This document shows, in pieces, positions 16,107 through 25,648 of a DNA stretch of 56,587 nt. The stretch spans positions 1-56,587 of the forward strand of contig NZ_LDTB01000018.1 of assembly GCF_001476895.1 (NCBI RefSeq), in the 5' to 3' direction. Numbering within the stretch: the first letter of the stretch is position 1; each line of letters starts with the position of its first letter. The notes below the pieces were generated by a model. It saw only the letters and a program-made list of their open reading frames with translations. It made no database searches and was not told the DNA's origin. The DNA is from Sphingomonas endophytica (GTDB lineage Bacteria > Pseudomonadota > Alphaproteobacteria > Sphingomonadales > Sphingomonadaceae). Both the position numbers and the translations under genes were made by a program.

Positions 16107-18776
16107 TCACCGCAGCGACAGGACAACCGTCGTTGCCGCCGACGTCAGCGGAACCGCCGTGAACCCGCGTTCCGCCGTGCCGCGATCCGCGACGTCAGGC
16201 GCGCCGCCCGCCGGCGCCTCGACCGAGAGATGCGCGACCGGCGTCGCCGCCGTCGCGGGGTCGAGCGTCAGTTCGATCCGTCGCCGCGCCGGCATCCACC
16301 GCGCCCGCGCGATCCTGCCGGCCGCCAGCGTGATCCATTGCCCGGCCGGCGCGACGAACAGCCGGGTGCGCGCACCGTCATGCGGCACGATCTCGATCGC
16401 GTCGCCCGATGTCGTCACGGTGCCGCCGAAGCCGAGCCAGCCGAACGTCGGATCGTTCACGAGATAGCTGGCAGCGGCATAAGCATGGCCGAAATACCCC
16501 ATACCGTAATCGCCGCTGTACGCGTCCCAGCGCATCATATCCGGTTCGGAGTGGAACGCGGCCGAGGCGAAGCCATCGCGGTCGACATTGGTGATCCCGC
16601 CCATGAACCCGCCATAGGCGACGCGCAGCAGGTGCAGGTCGGCGGGATCGCGGCGGTAGGCGTCGAACAGCGGCACGGCGTTCAGCGCTGAGCCGTAATG
16701 GTGCAACTGCCGCTCGATCCGCTTGACCTTGCCGCCATACAGGAAGTCCCAGTAGCGGCGGGCATTGCCGTTATAGCCCCAGTGCGGAACGGTCGGGTCA
16801 TAACCCAGGATCACCTCGCGCGTGACCGCCGCCTCGCGACGGTGCCCGAAATATTGCATCCAGGCATAGACCTCCGGCTGGCCGGTCGAATCCCACGCCA
16901 TCTCGCTGCCGAACGGATAGGCGAGCGTACGCCAGTGATCGGCGCGCGCCTTCATCAGCTTTTCCACCTCGGCGGCCTGCGGGGTCAGACCTTCGCGCTT
17001 CAGGTCGGCGAGGATCTCCAGGAAGACCTCGCCCTCCATCTGTCCGAATTGCGCGTAATGCGGGGCGTCGCGCATCATCGCGATCGTGGTGCGATACGCA
17101 TGGTCGAGATAGAAGCGCCAGTCGTGCCGCGCGACCAGTCCGGCGTGGTGGCGGGCCAGCCGGTACAGCACCCAATGCGCGACCGCGACATGCGGATAGT
17201 TATAGGATCGCCCGAGATCGTCGGCCTGCTTGCGGTCCCATGACGCCCAGGTCGACCAGTCGATGCCCTTGTCGTAATAGGCCGGAAATGCCTTGGGATC
17301 GTAGTAGAACAGGCTCTTCCTCACCCCGCCGTCCGCGACCTGCAGCTTGCCGAGCACGGTCTCGTCGATCATCCGCTCCAGCTTCGCGATCTCGCCCGCG
17401 TCCGGGTGGTCCAGCTGCTTGACGGCGGCGGCGACCCACGCGCCCGCGCCACCCTCGTCGCTCATCCCCGCGATCCAGACGCGCTGGTCCTGCGTGACGA
17501 TGCGGTTCGCGTCGCGGTCATAGGTCAGGATCGACGGCGCGCGGTGGAAGGGGTCGGCGGCGTCGTCGAACCACTGCCGCGTCGTGGCGAAGCGGCCGAG
17601 ATCGGCGGACACCCGATCGAGCGGCCCGGTGACATAGTAATGGACGCTCTGCACGCTGCCGTCGGCATAGGTGATGGCGACGCGCGCACGGCCCCAGCCG
17701 GTGCCGGTGACACGCCAGTGGTTCCAGCCCTTCGGCCCGGCGACGCGTGTCAGCGACAGCGCATCGGCAGGCGTGACCGCGACCCCGCGCACCTTCTGGC
17801 CGGCGCGGACGAACAGGTCGGCGGGGCTGTCGGTCGGCACGACATAGCCGGGAAGGCCGATCGCGACCGGGCGGCGCTCCGCCTGCAACGTCGCCTCGAT
17901 CGCGCGGATCGACGGCGCGGCGACCAGCCGGACGCCGATACTCCGCCGCTCGCCGGGGGCGAGGGTAAAGCCGGTGGCGGGGTTCCACGGCTGCCCCTTG
18001 TCGTCCATCGCCCGCGATGCGACCATCCAGTCGTAGAAGCCCTCGAACGTCTGCTGACGCTTGGTGCGATCGGTGAAGATGTCGCCGGCGGGTGCCTTGG
18101 CCGCATCGTGGAGAATGCGATATTGCTCCAGCGGGGTGCGACCGTCGGGCAGGACCAGCAACGCCGGTCCCTTGCCGTTCAGGCGCGTGACCTGAAGATA
18201 GCCGGCGTCGTTGCCGATGTACGGATCGACGAAGCTCGCTTTGGCATGGGCCTCCTCCAGCGAGCGATCGGTGATGATGTTGTCGAACACCATCGGCATC
18301 CCCAGCGCGCCGATCTCCACCGGCTGCGACCCGCGATTGACGAGCGTGAAGCGCAGCACCGGCGCGCCGCGATCGCGCAACCACGCCCGCTCGACCGTCA
18401 GCGGGAAGCCGTCGCCCATCGTCGCGGTCATGTCGGCGTGCGCCAGCACCGCGCCCGAGGCAGGGAGCGCGCGTACCGGCACGCGGTGGCGCGACGAGGC
18501 GAAGTCGCGCCATGCCCCTCCGCCGACGCGGAGGCGCAGGTGCAGATCGCCGACGTGCGCATAGCCGTCCCCGCTGCGCTCCCGCGCCCGATCACCGGGT
18601 GCGAAGTCGAACGCCGGTTCTGCGACGGGGGAGAGATGCAGCAGCGTCTGGCTGGCCGGATCGAGCGTCAGCGTCAGCGCGCCGACGGCATGCCGCGCCG
18701 GGGCCGGGGCGGCCGCGTGGAGCCATGCCCCGCTACCCAGCGCCGCTCCCGCGAGATACAAAGCCAGCCGCCGCAT
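16107..18776 (-). CDS. Large secreted DUF5695-like protein
   Basis: 889 residues with a Sec signal peptide (LALYLAGAALGSGAWLHA). I recognise the DUF5695 type by its overall plan: an N-terminal beta-rich half (about 30-430), then an all-helical half rich in aromatic and acidic residues (SYNYPHVAVAHWVLYRLAR, MEGEVFLEILADLKREG, GYNGNARRYWDFLYGGKVKR) that resembles an alpha/alpha toroid carbohydrate-active enzyme, then a short beta domain. The activity is unknown. It is divergent from the GH127 gene and shares an 83-base control region containing a GTATAC dyad, so the two probably act on the same substrate. Confidence 0.7.
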   Translation of the reverse strand: MRRLALYLAGAALGSGAWLHAAAPAPARHAVGALTLTLDPASQTLLHLSPVAEPAFDFAPGDRARERSGDGYAHVGDLHLRLRVGGGAWRDFASSRHRVPVRALPASGAVLAHADMTATMGDGFPLTVERAWLRDRGAPVLRFTLVNRGSQPVEIGALGMPMVFDNIITDRSLEEAHAKASFVDPYIGNDAGYLQVTRLNGKGPALLVLPDGRTPLEQYRILHDAAKAPAGDIFTDRTKRQQTFEGFYDWMVASRAMDDKGQPWNPATGFTLAPGERRSIGVRLVAAPSIRAIEATLQAERRPVAIGLPGYVVPTDSPADLFVRAGQKVRGVAVTPADALSLTRVAGPKGWNHWRVTGTGWGRARVAITYADGSVQSVHYYVTGPLDRVSADLGRFATTRQWFDDAADPFHRAPSILTYDRDANRIVTQDQRVWIAGMSDEGGAGAWVAAAVKQLDHPDAGEIAKLERMIDETVLGKLQVADGGVRKSLFYYDPKAFPAYYDKGIDWSTWASWDRKQADDLGRSYNYPHVAVAHWVLYRLARHHAGLVARHDWRFYLDHAYRTTIAMMRDAPHYAQFGQMEGEVFLEILADLKREGLTPQAAEVEKLMKARADHWRTLAYPFGSEMAWDSTGQPEVYAWMQYFGHRREAAVTREVILGYDPTVPHWGYNGNARRYWDFLYGGKVKRIERQLHHYGSALNAVPLFDAYRRDPADLHLLRVAYGGFMGGITNVDRDGFASAAFHSEPDMMRWDAYSGDYGMGYFGHAYAAASYLVNDPTFGWLGFGGTVTTSGDAIEIVPHDGARTRLFVAPAGQWITLAAGRIARARWMPARRRIELTLDPATAATPVAHLSVEAPAGGAPDVADRGTAERGFTAVPLTSAATTVVLSLR

Positions 18777-18829
18777 CGATCTGCCCCTTTTTCCGCCCGT
18801 TGATCGGTTGACTCCGACCGTTCGTGCCG

Positions 18830-18843
18830 TATCGTATACAATA
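18830..18843. promoter_or_regulatory. GTATAC-centred dyad, candidate GntR-type operator
   Basis: TATCGTATACAATA, a palindrome with 12 of 14 positions symmetric, between the divergent DUF5695-like gene and the GH127 gene, 17 bases upstream of the latter's start codon. GntR/FCD regulators of sugar-acid catabolism use operators of this look. No regulator gene lies in this locus. Confidence 0.4.
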
Positions 18844-18859
18844 TTCCGAGGAGATGGAA

Positions 18860-21226
18860 ATGTTGTTGGGCCGTCGTGCGTTTCTGTTGTCGTCCGCGAC
18901 GGTGCCGATGCTGGCGACGCCCGCCGTCGCGCAGATCGGAGCGGGGTTGCCCGCGAAGGCAGCACCATTTCCGTTGTCTGCCGTGCGGCTGCGCCGATCG
19001 GATTTCGCGCGCGCGGTGGAGGTGAACCGCGACTATCTGTTGCGTCTGTCTCCCGACCGGTTGCTTCATAATTTTCATCAGTTCGCCGGTCTGCCGCCCA
19101 AGGCGCCGGTATATGGCGGCTGGGAAAGCGACACGATCGCGGGCCATACGCTGGGCCATTACCTCTCCGGGCTGGCGCTGACCCATGCGCAGACGGGATG
19201 TCAGGAGTGCGCGACGCGGGCGCACTATATCGTCGCCGAACTGGCGCGCTGTCAGGCCGCGAACGGCGACGGCTATGTCGCGGGCTTCACGCGCAAGCGC
19301 AAGGACGGGACCGTCGTCGACGGGAAGGAGATCTTCCCCGAGATCATGCGCGGCGATATCCGCTCGGCCGGGTTCGACCTCAACGGTTGCTGGGTGCCGC
19401 TGTACAACTGGCACAAGATGTACACCGGGCTGTACGACGTGATCGACCATATCGGGCCCAGCCCTCAGGCGATGGCGATCATGACCGGGCTGGGCGGCTA
19501 TATCGACCGCGTGTTCGCGGCGCTGAACGACGATCAGGTGCAGACCGTGCTGGCGTGCGAACATGGCGGGATCAACGAGAGCTTCGCCGAACTGTATGCG
19601 CGCACCGACGACCCGCGCTGGCTGAAGCTGGCGGAGCGGCTGTACCACAAGAAGGTGCTGGTGCCGCTCGCCGAGAAGCGCGACGAACTGGCCAACATCC
19701 ATGCCAATACGCAGGTGCCCAAGCTGATCGGGCTGGCGCGACTGCACGAGATCACCGGGCAGGCGGGCTATGGCACTGCCGCGCGCTTCTTCTGGGAGCA
19801 GGTGACGCGGCACCACAGCTACGTCATCGGCGGCAACGCGGATCGCGAATATTTCAGCGCGCCCGACACGATCGCGCAGCATATCACCGAGCAGACGTGT
19901 GAGCATTGCAACACGTACAACATGCTGAAGCTGACGCGGCACCTGTACGGGTGGCAGCCGGACGGCGCGCTGTTCGACTATTACGAGCGCGCGCACCTCA
20001 ATCACGTCATGGCGCAGCAGGAGCCGGTCAGCGGCGGCTTCACCTATATGACCCCGCTGATGACGGGGGCGAAGCGCGAATATTCAGGCCGCGACGGCGA
20101 GGAATTCTGGTGCTGCGTCGGGACCGGCATGGAGAGCCACGCCAAGCATGGCGAGAGCATCTTCTGGAGCGGCGACGAGACGCTGATCGTCAATCTCTAC
20201 ATCCCCGCCGATGCGCAGTGGGCGGCGCGCGGGGCGACGCTGGGGCTGGAGACGGCCTATCCGTTCGACGACGCGGTGACGCTGACCTTCACCACGCTGG
20301 GCAAGCCGGGACGCTTCCCGGTCGCGCTGCGCGTGCCGGGCTGGGCGAAGGGGCATGAAGTGTCGGTCAACGGCCAGCCCGTGACGGCGGCGCGGGCGGG
20401 CGGCTATGCGATCGTCACCCGGCGGTGGAAGGCGGGGGACAAAGTGACGATCCGCCTGCCGCTCGACCTCAGGATCGAGGCGGCGCCGGGGGACGAACAG
20501 ACGATCGCGGTGCTGCGCGGGCCGCTGGTGCTCGCCGCCGATCTGGGGCGTGCGGACGGCAATTGGGACAGGCCCGATCCGGCGATGGTCGGCACCGACC
20601 TGCTCGCCGCTTTCCGCCCGGTCGATGCCGAAGCGGCGCAATATGGCACGACCGGGCTGATCCGCCCTGCCGACCTGACGTTCGTGCCCTTCTATCGCCA
20701 GCACGACCGGCGCAGCGCGGTCTATTTCAAGCGCTTCACCGATGCGCAGTGGAAGGTGGAGGAAGCCGGCTTCCTCGCGGAACAGGCGCGGCAGAAGGAT
20801 ATCGCCGCGCGCTCGGTCGACGTGATGCACCTGGGCGAGATGCAGCCCGAGCGCGACCATGCGCTGACGTCCGACATTTCCTATCCGGTGGTCTATCGCG
20901 GCCGGAACGGGCGCGATGCGCGCACCGGCGGCTTCTTCGAATTCGCGATGGCGGTGAAGCCGGGGCCGCTGATCCTGCAGGCGACATACTGGGGCGACGA
21001 GCGGCCGCGCAGTTTCGACATTCTGGTCGACAATCAACGCATTGCCACGCAGACGCTGGATGCGGACAAGCCGGGGGCGTTCTTCGACGTCGACTATCCG
21101 GTGCCGGAGGCGCTGACGAAGGGGAAGAGCAAGGTGAAGGTCCGCTTCGTGCCGCATGACAAGAACACCGCCGGGCCGGTGTTCGGCGTGCGGCTGTTCA
21201 CCGCCAGGCCCGCGACCGTGGCATGA
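18860..21226 (+). CDS. Glycoside hydrolase family 127 (beta-L-arabinofuranosidase-like), secreted
   Basis: 788 residues with a twin-arginine-like signal (GRRAFLLSSATVPMLATPAVA). The alpha/alpha-barrel domain spans about 40-500: GGWESDTIAGHTLGHYLSG, FDLNGCWVPLYNWHKMYTGL, CEHCNTYNMLKLTRHLYGW and EEFWCCVGTGMESHAKHGES. Glu348, Cys350, Cys418 and Cys419 correspond by context to the zinc and nucleophile set of HypBA1. A C-terminal beta domain follows (about 620-780). These enzymes release beta-L-arabinofuranose from hydroxyproline-rich glycoproteins and related glycans. The start at 18860 was chosen because GAGGAG lies six bases upstream. It overlaps the next gene by ATGA. Confidence 0.85.
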   Translation: MLLGRRAFLLSSATVPMLATPAVAQIGAGLPAKAAPFPLSAVRLRRSDFARAVEVNRDYLLRLSPDRLLHNFHQFAGLPPKAPVYGGWESDTIAGHTLGHYLSGLALTHAQTGCQECATRAHYIVAELARCQAANGDGYVAGFTRKRKDGTVVDGKEIFPEIMRGDIRSAGFDLNGCWVPLYNWHKMYTGLYDVIDHIGPSPQAMAIMTGLGGYIDRVFAALNDDQVQTVLACEHGGINESFAELYARTDDPRWLKLAERLYHKKVLVPLAEKRDELANIHANTQVPKLIGLARLHEITGQAGYGTAARFFWEQVTRHHSYVIGGNADREYFSAPDTIAQHITEQTCEHCNTYNMLKLTRHLYGWQPDGALFDYYERAHLNHVMAQQEPVSGGFTYMTPLMTGAKREYSGRDGEEFWCCVGTGMESHAKHGESIFWSGDETLIVNLYIPADAQWAARGATLGLETAYPFDDAVTLTFTTLGKPGRFPVALRVPGWAKGHEVSVNGQPVTAARAGGYAIVTRRWKAGDKVTIRLPLDLRIEAAPGDEQTIAVLRGPLVLAADLGRADGNWDRPDPAMVGTDLLAAFRPVDAEAAQYGTTGLIRPADLTFVPFYRQHDRRSAVYFKRFTDAQWKVEEAGFLAEQARQKDIAARSVDVMHLGEMQPERDHALTSDISYPVVYRGRNGRDARTGGFFEFAMAVKPGPLILQATYWGDERPRSFDILVDNQRIATQTLDADKPGAFFDVDYPVPEALTKGKSKVKVRFVPHDKNTAGPVFGVRLFTARPATVA

Positions 21227-22248
21227 GCAACGAACAGGTCCGCATGACCCTGGGCGAGGTGCGCGATTATGCGCGCGCCACGCTGACCCGCGTCGGGCTG
21301 GCCCCGGCGCACGTCGAGGCGGTGGCCGAGACGATCGTCGCGGGGGAGCGCGACGGCTGCGGGGCGCACGGGCTGTACCGGCTGCTGGTCGCGGCGCATT
21401 CGGTCGCGACCGGCGTGGTGGTGCCGGATGCGGTGCCGGTGCTGGAACAGCGCGCGAGCGGAGTGGTGCGCGTCGACGGCAAGGGCGGCTTCGCGCAACT
21501 GGCGTTCGAGACCGGGCGCGATGCGCTGGTCGCCGCCGCGCGCGCGAACGGGATCGCGGCGCTGGCGATCAACAACGTCGTCCATTTCGCCGCGCTCTGG
21601 CCGGAGATCGAGGCGCTGGTCGAGCGCGGGCTGGTCGCGCTGGCGGTGACGCCCAACCATGCCTGGGTCGCCCCCGCCGGGGGGACGCAGCCGGTGTTTG
21701 GGACCAACCCGATCGCGTTCGGCTGGCCGCGCGAGGGCGCTGCGCCGTTCGTCTTCGACTTCGCGACCAGTGCGGTGGCGCGCGGCGAGATCGAGCTGCA
21801 TCGGCGCGCGGGCAAGCCGGTGCCGGACGACTGGGGCCACGCGCCGGACGGCAGCGACACGACCGATGCCGCCGCCGTGCTGGCGGGCGCGATGCGGACG
21901 TTCGGCGGGCACAAGGGATCGGCGCTGGCGCTGATGGTCGAATTGCTGGCCGGGCCGCTGATCGGCGACATGACCAGCGCGGAATCGATCGCCTGGGATG
22001 CGGGGCGGAAGGGTTCGCCGCTGGGAGGCGAGCTGATCATCGCGCTCGATCCGGCCGGGTTCCTGGGCGACGCGGCGGCGGAGCAGATGGCGCGCGCGGA
22101 GACGGTGTTTGCCGCGATCGAGGGGCAGGGCGCGCGGGTGTCGGGCTCGCGCCGCCACGCGCTGCGCCCGGTCAGCGAGCGAGAAGGTGTGGTGGTGTCG
22201 CGTGCCTTGCTGCGCGATATCGACGACGTGACGAAGGAGAAGGCATGA
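21223..22248 (+). CDS. Malate/L-lactate dehydrogenase-family reductase (Pyr2C/Pip2C reductase type)
   Basis: 341 residues in the Ldh2/DpkA fold. Recognisable positions: the conserved His in RDGCGAHGLYRL, NNVVHFAALWPEIEALVERG, TQPVFGTNPIAFGWPRE, FDFATSAVARGEIEL and GGHKGSALALMVELLAGPL. Members reduce 2-oxo acids or cyclic imino acids (delta1-pyrroline- or piperideine-2-carboxylate) with NAD(P)H. No signal peptide, so cytoplasmic. It overlaps GH127 upstream and the DUF885 gene downstream, each by four bases, so the three are translated as one operon. The exact substrate is open; an imino acid from hydroxyproline breakdown is one possibility. Confidence 0.8.
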   Translation: MSNEQVRMTLGEVRDYARATLTRVGLAPAHVEAVAETIVAGERDGCGAHGLYRLLVAAHSVATGVVVPDAVPVLEQRASGVVRVDGKGGFAQLAFETGRDALVAAARANGIAALAINNVVHFAALWPEIEALVERGLVALAVTPNHAWVAPAGGTQPVFGTNPIAFGWPREGAAPFVFDFATSAVARGEIELHRRAGKPVPDDWGHAPDGSDTTDAAAVLAGAMRTFGGHKGSALALMVELLAGPLIGDMTSAESIAWDAGRKGSPLGGELIIALDPAGFLGDAAAEQMARAETVFAAIEGQGARVSGSRRHALRPVSEREGVVVSRALLRDIDDVTKEKA

Positions 22249-24005
22249 CGATCGCGCTGGCGCTGACGCTGTTGATGGCGGCCCCCGCCGCTGCCCCCGC
22301 CACTCCAGCCAAGGTGGCGAACTTGCCCGCGGGCGATGCGGCGTTCCGCAAACTGTCCGAGAGCGAATATGCGTGGCGCAAGACGCTGAACGGGCCGGAC
22401 GAGGATTCGCCGAACAGCAAGAATGCGACGCTCCCCGATGTCGGCCCGGCGGCACAGGCGGCGATGACGAAGCGCTGGACCGAGACGATGGCGGCGCTCG
22501 ACCGCATCGACCCGGCGAAGCTGTCACCGGCGGCGCGCGACGATTACACCGTCTATCGCGGCCAGATCGCCGCGCTGCTCGCCGAGCAGCAGTTCCGCGA
22601 ATATGAGAAGCCGCTCAATGCCGACACCAGCTTCTGGATGAACGTCGGCGGGATGGCGCGCGACACGTACCGCGACGAGGCGGCGCTGCGGCGGTATCTG
22701 TCGCAGCTGGCCAGCGTGCCGCGTTATTACGATCAGCAGATCGCCAATATGCGCGCCGGGCTGAAGCGTGGGTTCACGCCGCCGCGCGTCACCTTGCAGG
22801 GCCGCGACGCGGGCGTGGCGGAGATCGTCAAGGCGGGGGCGGGCGAGGAGTCGCCCTTCTACGCGCCCTTCAGGACGCTGCCCGCGACGATCCCGGCGGC
22901 CAGACAGGCCGAGTTGCGCGCCGAGGCGAAGCGCGTGATCGCTGAGGCCGTGGTGCCCGCGCATCGGAAGCTGCAAGCGTTCCTGCGCGACGAGTACATC
23001 CCGAATGCGCAGGTGAAGCTGGCGGCCTATGACCTGCCGGACGGGCGCGCCTATTACCAGTCGAAGATCCGCGAGTTCGTGACCCGCGACCTGCCGCCCG
23101 AGGAGATCCATGCGATCGGCCTCGGCGAGGTCGCCAAGATCCGCACGCGGATGCAGGACGTGATGCGACAGGTAAAGTGGCAGGGCGATCTGTCATCGTT
23201 CCTGAACCATTTGCGCACCGATCCGCAATTCTATGCCAAGACGCCGCAGGACCTGCTCAATCGCGCGGCGTGGATCGCCAAGACGTTCGACGGCAAGGCA
23301 TCGACCTATTTCGGGCGGCTGCCGCGGATGCGCTTCGCGATCAAGCCGGTCGCGCCCGATATCGCGCCCTTCTACACCAGCGGGCGTGGCGGGCCGGGCA
23401 TCTATCTGGTCAACACCTATGACCTGCCGTCGCGCGCGCTCTATTCGCTGCCCGCGCTGACGCTGCATGAAAGCGCGCCGGGACATGCGTTTCAGATGCC
23501 GTTCGCGATGGAGCTGACCGACCTGCCCGAATATCGCCGCAACGAATATATCTCCGCCTATGGCGAGGGCTGGGCGCTGTATAGCGAGGCGCTGGGCGAG
23601 GACATGGGGATGTACGAGACGCCCTATGACACGTTGGGGATGCTCAGCTATCAGATGTGGCGCGCGGCACGGCTGGTGGTCGACACCGGCATCCATGCCA
23701 AGGGCTGGACCCGCGAGCAGGCGCAGGCCTTCCTGCGCGACAATACCGCGCTGTCCAACCATGAGATCACGACCGAGGTCGACCGCTATATCGCGTGGCC
23801 GGGGCAGGCGCTGAGTTATTATATGGGTGAGTTGGCGTTCCTCGACGCGCGGGCGAAGGCGCAGAAGGCGCTGGGCGAGAAGTTCGACTATCGCGCCTTC
23901 CACGACGCGATGCTGAGCCTGGGATCGGTGCCGCTGCCGATGATCGACCAGCGGGTCGATCGCTTCATCGCCGACAAGGGCAAGGGGCCGTACCCGTTGT
24001 CGTGA
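22245..24005 (+). CDS. DUF885 family secreted metallopeptidase-like protein
   Basis: 586 residues with an N-terminal signal (LALTLLMAAPAAAPATPA). The family's zinc motif HESAPGH is at about residue 408, followed by NEYISAYGEGWALYSEALGE and a C-terminal ALSYYMGELAFLDARAKAQ segment. DUF885 proteins resemble M3/M32 gluzincin peptidases, and several are thought to be carboxypeptidases. It is the third gene of the GH127 operon, overlapping the reductase by ATGA with AAGGAGAAGG upstream. The gene ends two bases before the convergent membrane gene. Confidence 0.82.
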   Translation: MTIALALTLLMAAPAAAPATPAKVANLPAGDAAFRKLSESEYAWRKTLNGPDEDSPNSKNATLPDVGPAAQAAMTKRWTETMAALDRIDPAKLSPAARDDYTVYRGQIAALLAEQQFREYEKPLNADTSFWMNVGGMARDTYRDEAALRRYLSQLASVPRYYDQQIANMRAGLKRGFTPPRVTLQGRDAGVAEIVKAGAGEESPFYAPFRTLPATIPAARQAELRAEAKRVIAEAVVPAHRKLQAFLRDEYIPNAQVKLAAYDLPDGRAYYQSKIREFVTRDLPPEEIHAIGLGEVAKIRTRMQDVMRQVKWQGDLSSFLNHLRTDPQFYAKTPQDLLNRAAWIAKTFDGKASTYFGRLPRMRFAIKPVAPDIAPFYTSGRGGPGIYLVNTYDLPSRALYSLPALTLHESAPGHAFQMPFAMELTDLPEYRRNEYISAYGEGWALYSEALGEDMGMYETPYDTLGMLSYQMWRAARLVVDTGIHAKGWTREQAQAFLRDNTALSNHEITTEVDRYIAWPGQALSYYMGELAFLDARAKAQKALGEKFDYRAFHDAMLSLGSVPLPMIDQRVDRFIADKGKGPYPLS

Positions 24006-24006
24006 A

Positions 24007-25566
24007 CTATGGGTGCGCGCCGAATGCCTGATGTTCAGGCAATTCAGGCGGGAGGGCGGTAACGTGCGGCCCGCTTCGCCGCCGGGCCGCCAGTGCCGCC
24101 GCGACGATGACCGCCGCCACGATCGGCAGCGCCCAGATCACGCGCATGTTGTAGCGGTCGTGCGGGGTCGACATCGCGCCGCAGATCGCGTCGTTCGCCA
24201 GCCATCCCAGCACCACCCAGCCGCCGAGCGTCGCCTGCGCGCGCAACGCCGGCCGTCGCGACGCCCAGACCACGATCAGCGCGCTCGCGAGTACCGATGG
24301 CCAGCCAAGCGCGGCGACCAGATCGATCGGCACGGTGCCACGATAGGCGGCGGTGTCGCGAATCCGTGCGACGAGCCGCGTCGGCATCTTATCGACGAAG
24401 CCATCGACCTCCTCGGGCGAGTAATGGAATTCCTCCAGCCCGACCTCGGTCATTTGATCGACGATCGCGGCGCCCGAGGATCGCAGCACCACACCGGGGT
24501 TGTCGCGTAGCACGGCCATCACGAACGGCATCTGTTCGCCCGACAGCGCGCGGGCCTCGGCCGGCGGGATGGTCATGAACACGCCGTTGGCGGGGTTGGG
24601 GCTCCAGAGGAAGCTGTCGCTGTGCAGCGGAAGGCGGTCGCGATAACGGCAGAGCACCCAGTTCGCGTCGCGACAATGCCGCCGCGCAAAGTCGGTGCCG
24701 ACGCCGTCGGCGGTCAGCCGCGCGGTCAGGAACGGCGGGCGGATCGGCGGATGGCCGGTGACGCGGTCGATCGCGATCGCGAATGCGGTATCGCCGGCCA
24801 GTCCCAGCGCCGCGGACAGCGCCACCACGCCGATACCCGCCGCCGCTGTCGACGTGGTACGGCGCAGCAGCACCCACAGCGCGGCGGCCGCACCGGCCAT
24901 CGCCAGCAGGATCAGCGTCGTCGCGCTATGGGTCAGCGCGCCATAGCCTGCGACGGCGGCCCAGCCGATCCGCCCGGCATGCGTCTCGCGTCGCCAGCCG
25001 GCCAGCAGTACGGCGGCGGCGACGATCGCCAGCCCGGCGAAGATGTCGGGCATCAGCATCGCGGTGAAATAGGGTAGCGAGGTCACGCCGCCGACCGCCA
25101 CCGTCGCGGCCACGGCCAGTGCGAACGCGCGCGCGCGCGCCGGATCGATCGCATGACGCACGACGCCGATCAGCACCGCCATGGCCGCCAGTGCCTGAAG
25201 CGCGATCACGACCCAGAAGCTGCCGGTCAGCACGCCCAGATAGGCGAGCACCCCATAGAAGGGCGAGCGCCCGGTCAGAATCGGCGCATTCTCATCGGTG
25301 ACGCGCGGCGCGCCGGTGGTGGAGGGCGGCCCCTTGACCGCCGGTGCCGCGATATGCAGCGTGCGCGCGGTCGTCCAGTCGCTCGACCGGCCCAGCGCGC
25401 GTACCGCCAGCGCGTCGATGCTGCGCACATAGGCGGGCGTGTCGGGGAAGAAGAAGGCGTCTCCGTTGACGATCGCCGGCCACAACAGCACCGGGGCGAG
25501 CAGCAACAGCAGGAACTGTCGCGGCATCAGCCGGGTGATGGTTGGTTCCCAACGATGATGACGCAA
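24007..25566 (-). CDS. Polytopic membrane protein, possible GT-C glycosyltransferase
   Basis: About 519 residues with roughly ten hydrophobic segments, and a hydrophilic loop near residues 290-400. The first loop contains NGDAFFFPDTPAYVRSID; an acidic motif just after the first helix is where GT-C enzymes keep their catalytic Asp. I do not recognise a named family. The start is TTG 25566, supported by GAGGGAG eight bases upstream; ATG 25527 is an alternative. It is divergent from a GT2 gene 82 bases away, an arrangement repeated by the next glycosyltransferase pair. Confidence 0.65.
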   Translation of the reverse strand: MRHHRWEPTITRLMPRQFLLLLLAPVLLWPAIVNGDAFFFPDTPAYVRSIDALAVRALGRSSDWTTARTLHIAAPAVKGPPSTTGAPRVTDENAPILTGRSPFYGVLAYLGVLTGSFWVVIALQALAAMAVLIGVVRHAIDPARARAFALAVAATVAVGGVTSLPYFTAMLMPDIFAGLAIVAAAVLLAGWRRETHAGRIGWAAVAGYGALTHSATTLILLAMAGAAAALWVLLRRTTSTAAAGIGVVALSAALGLAGDTAFAIAIDRVTGHPPIRPPFLTARLTADGVGTDFARRHCRDANWVLCRYRDRLPLHSDSFLWSPNPANGVFMTIPPAEARALSGEQMPFVMAVLRDNPGVVLRSSGAAIVDQMTEVGLEEFHYSPEEVDGFVDKMPTRLVARIRDTAAYRGTVPIDLVAALGWPSVLASALIVVWASRRPALRAQATLGGWVVLGWLANDAICGAMSTPHDRYNMRVIWALPIVAAVIVAAALAARRRSGPHVTALPPELPEHQAFGAHP

Positions 25567-25648
25567 CGCGATGCTCCCTCGATTTTAACGCCTCTACCAC
25601 ATAAAGGGCGGTAGGCGAGCGGTCGTGCCAGGCGTGCGGGGGTAATTC

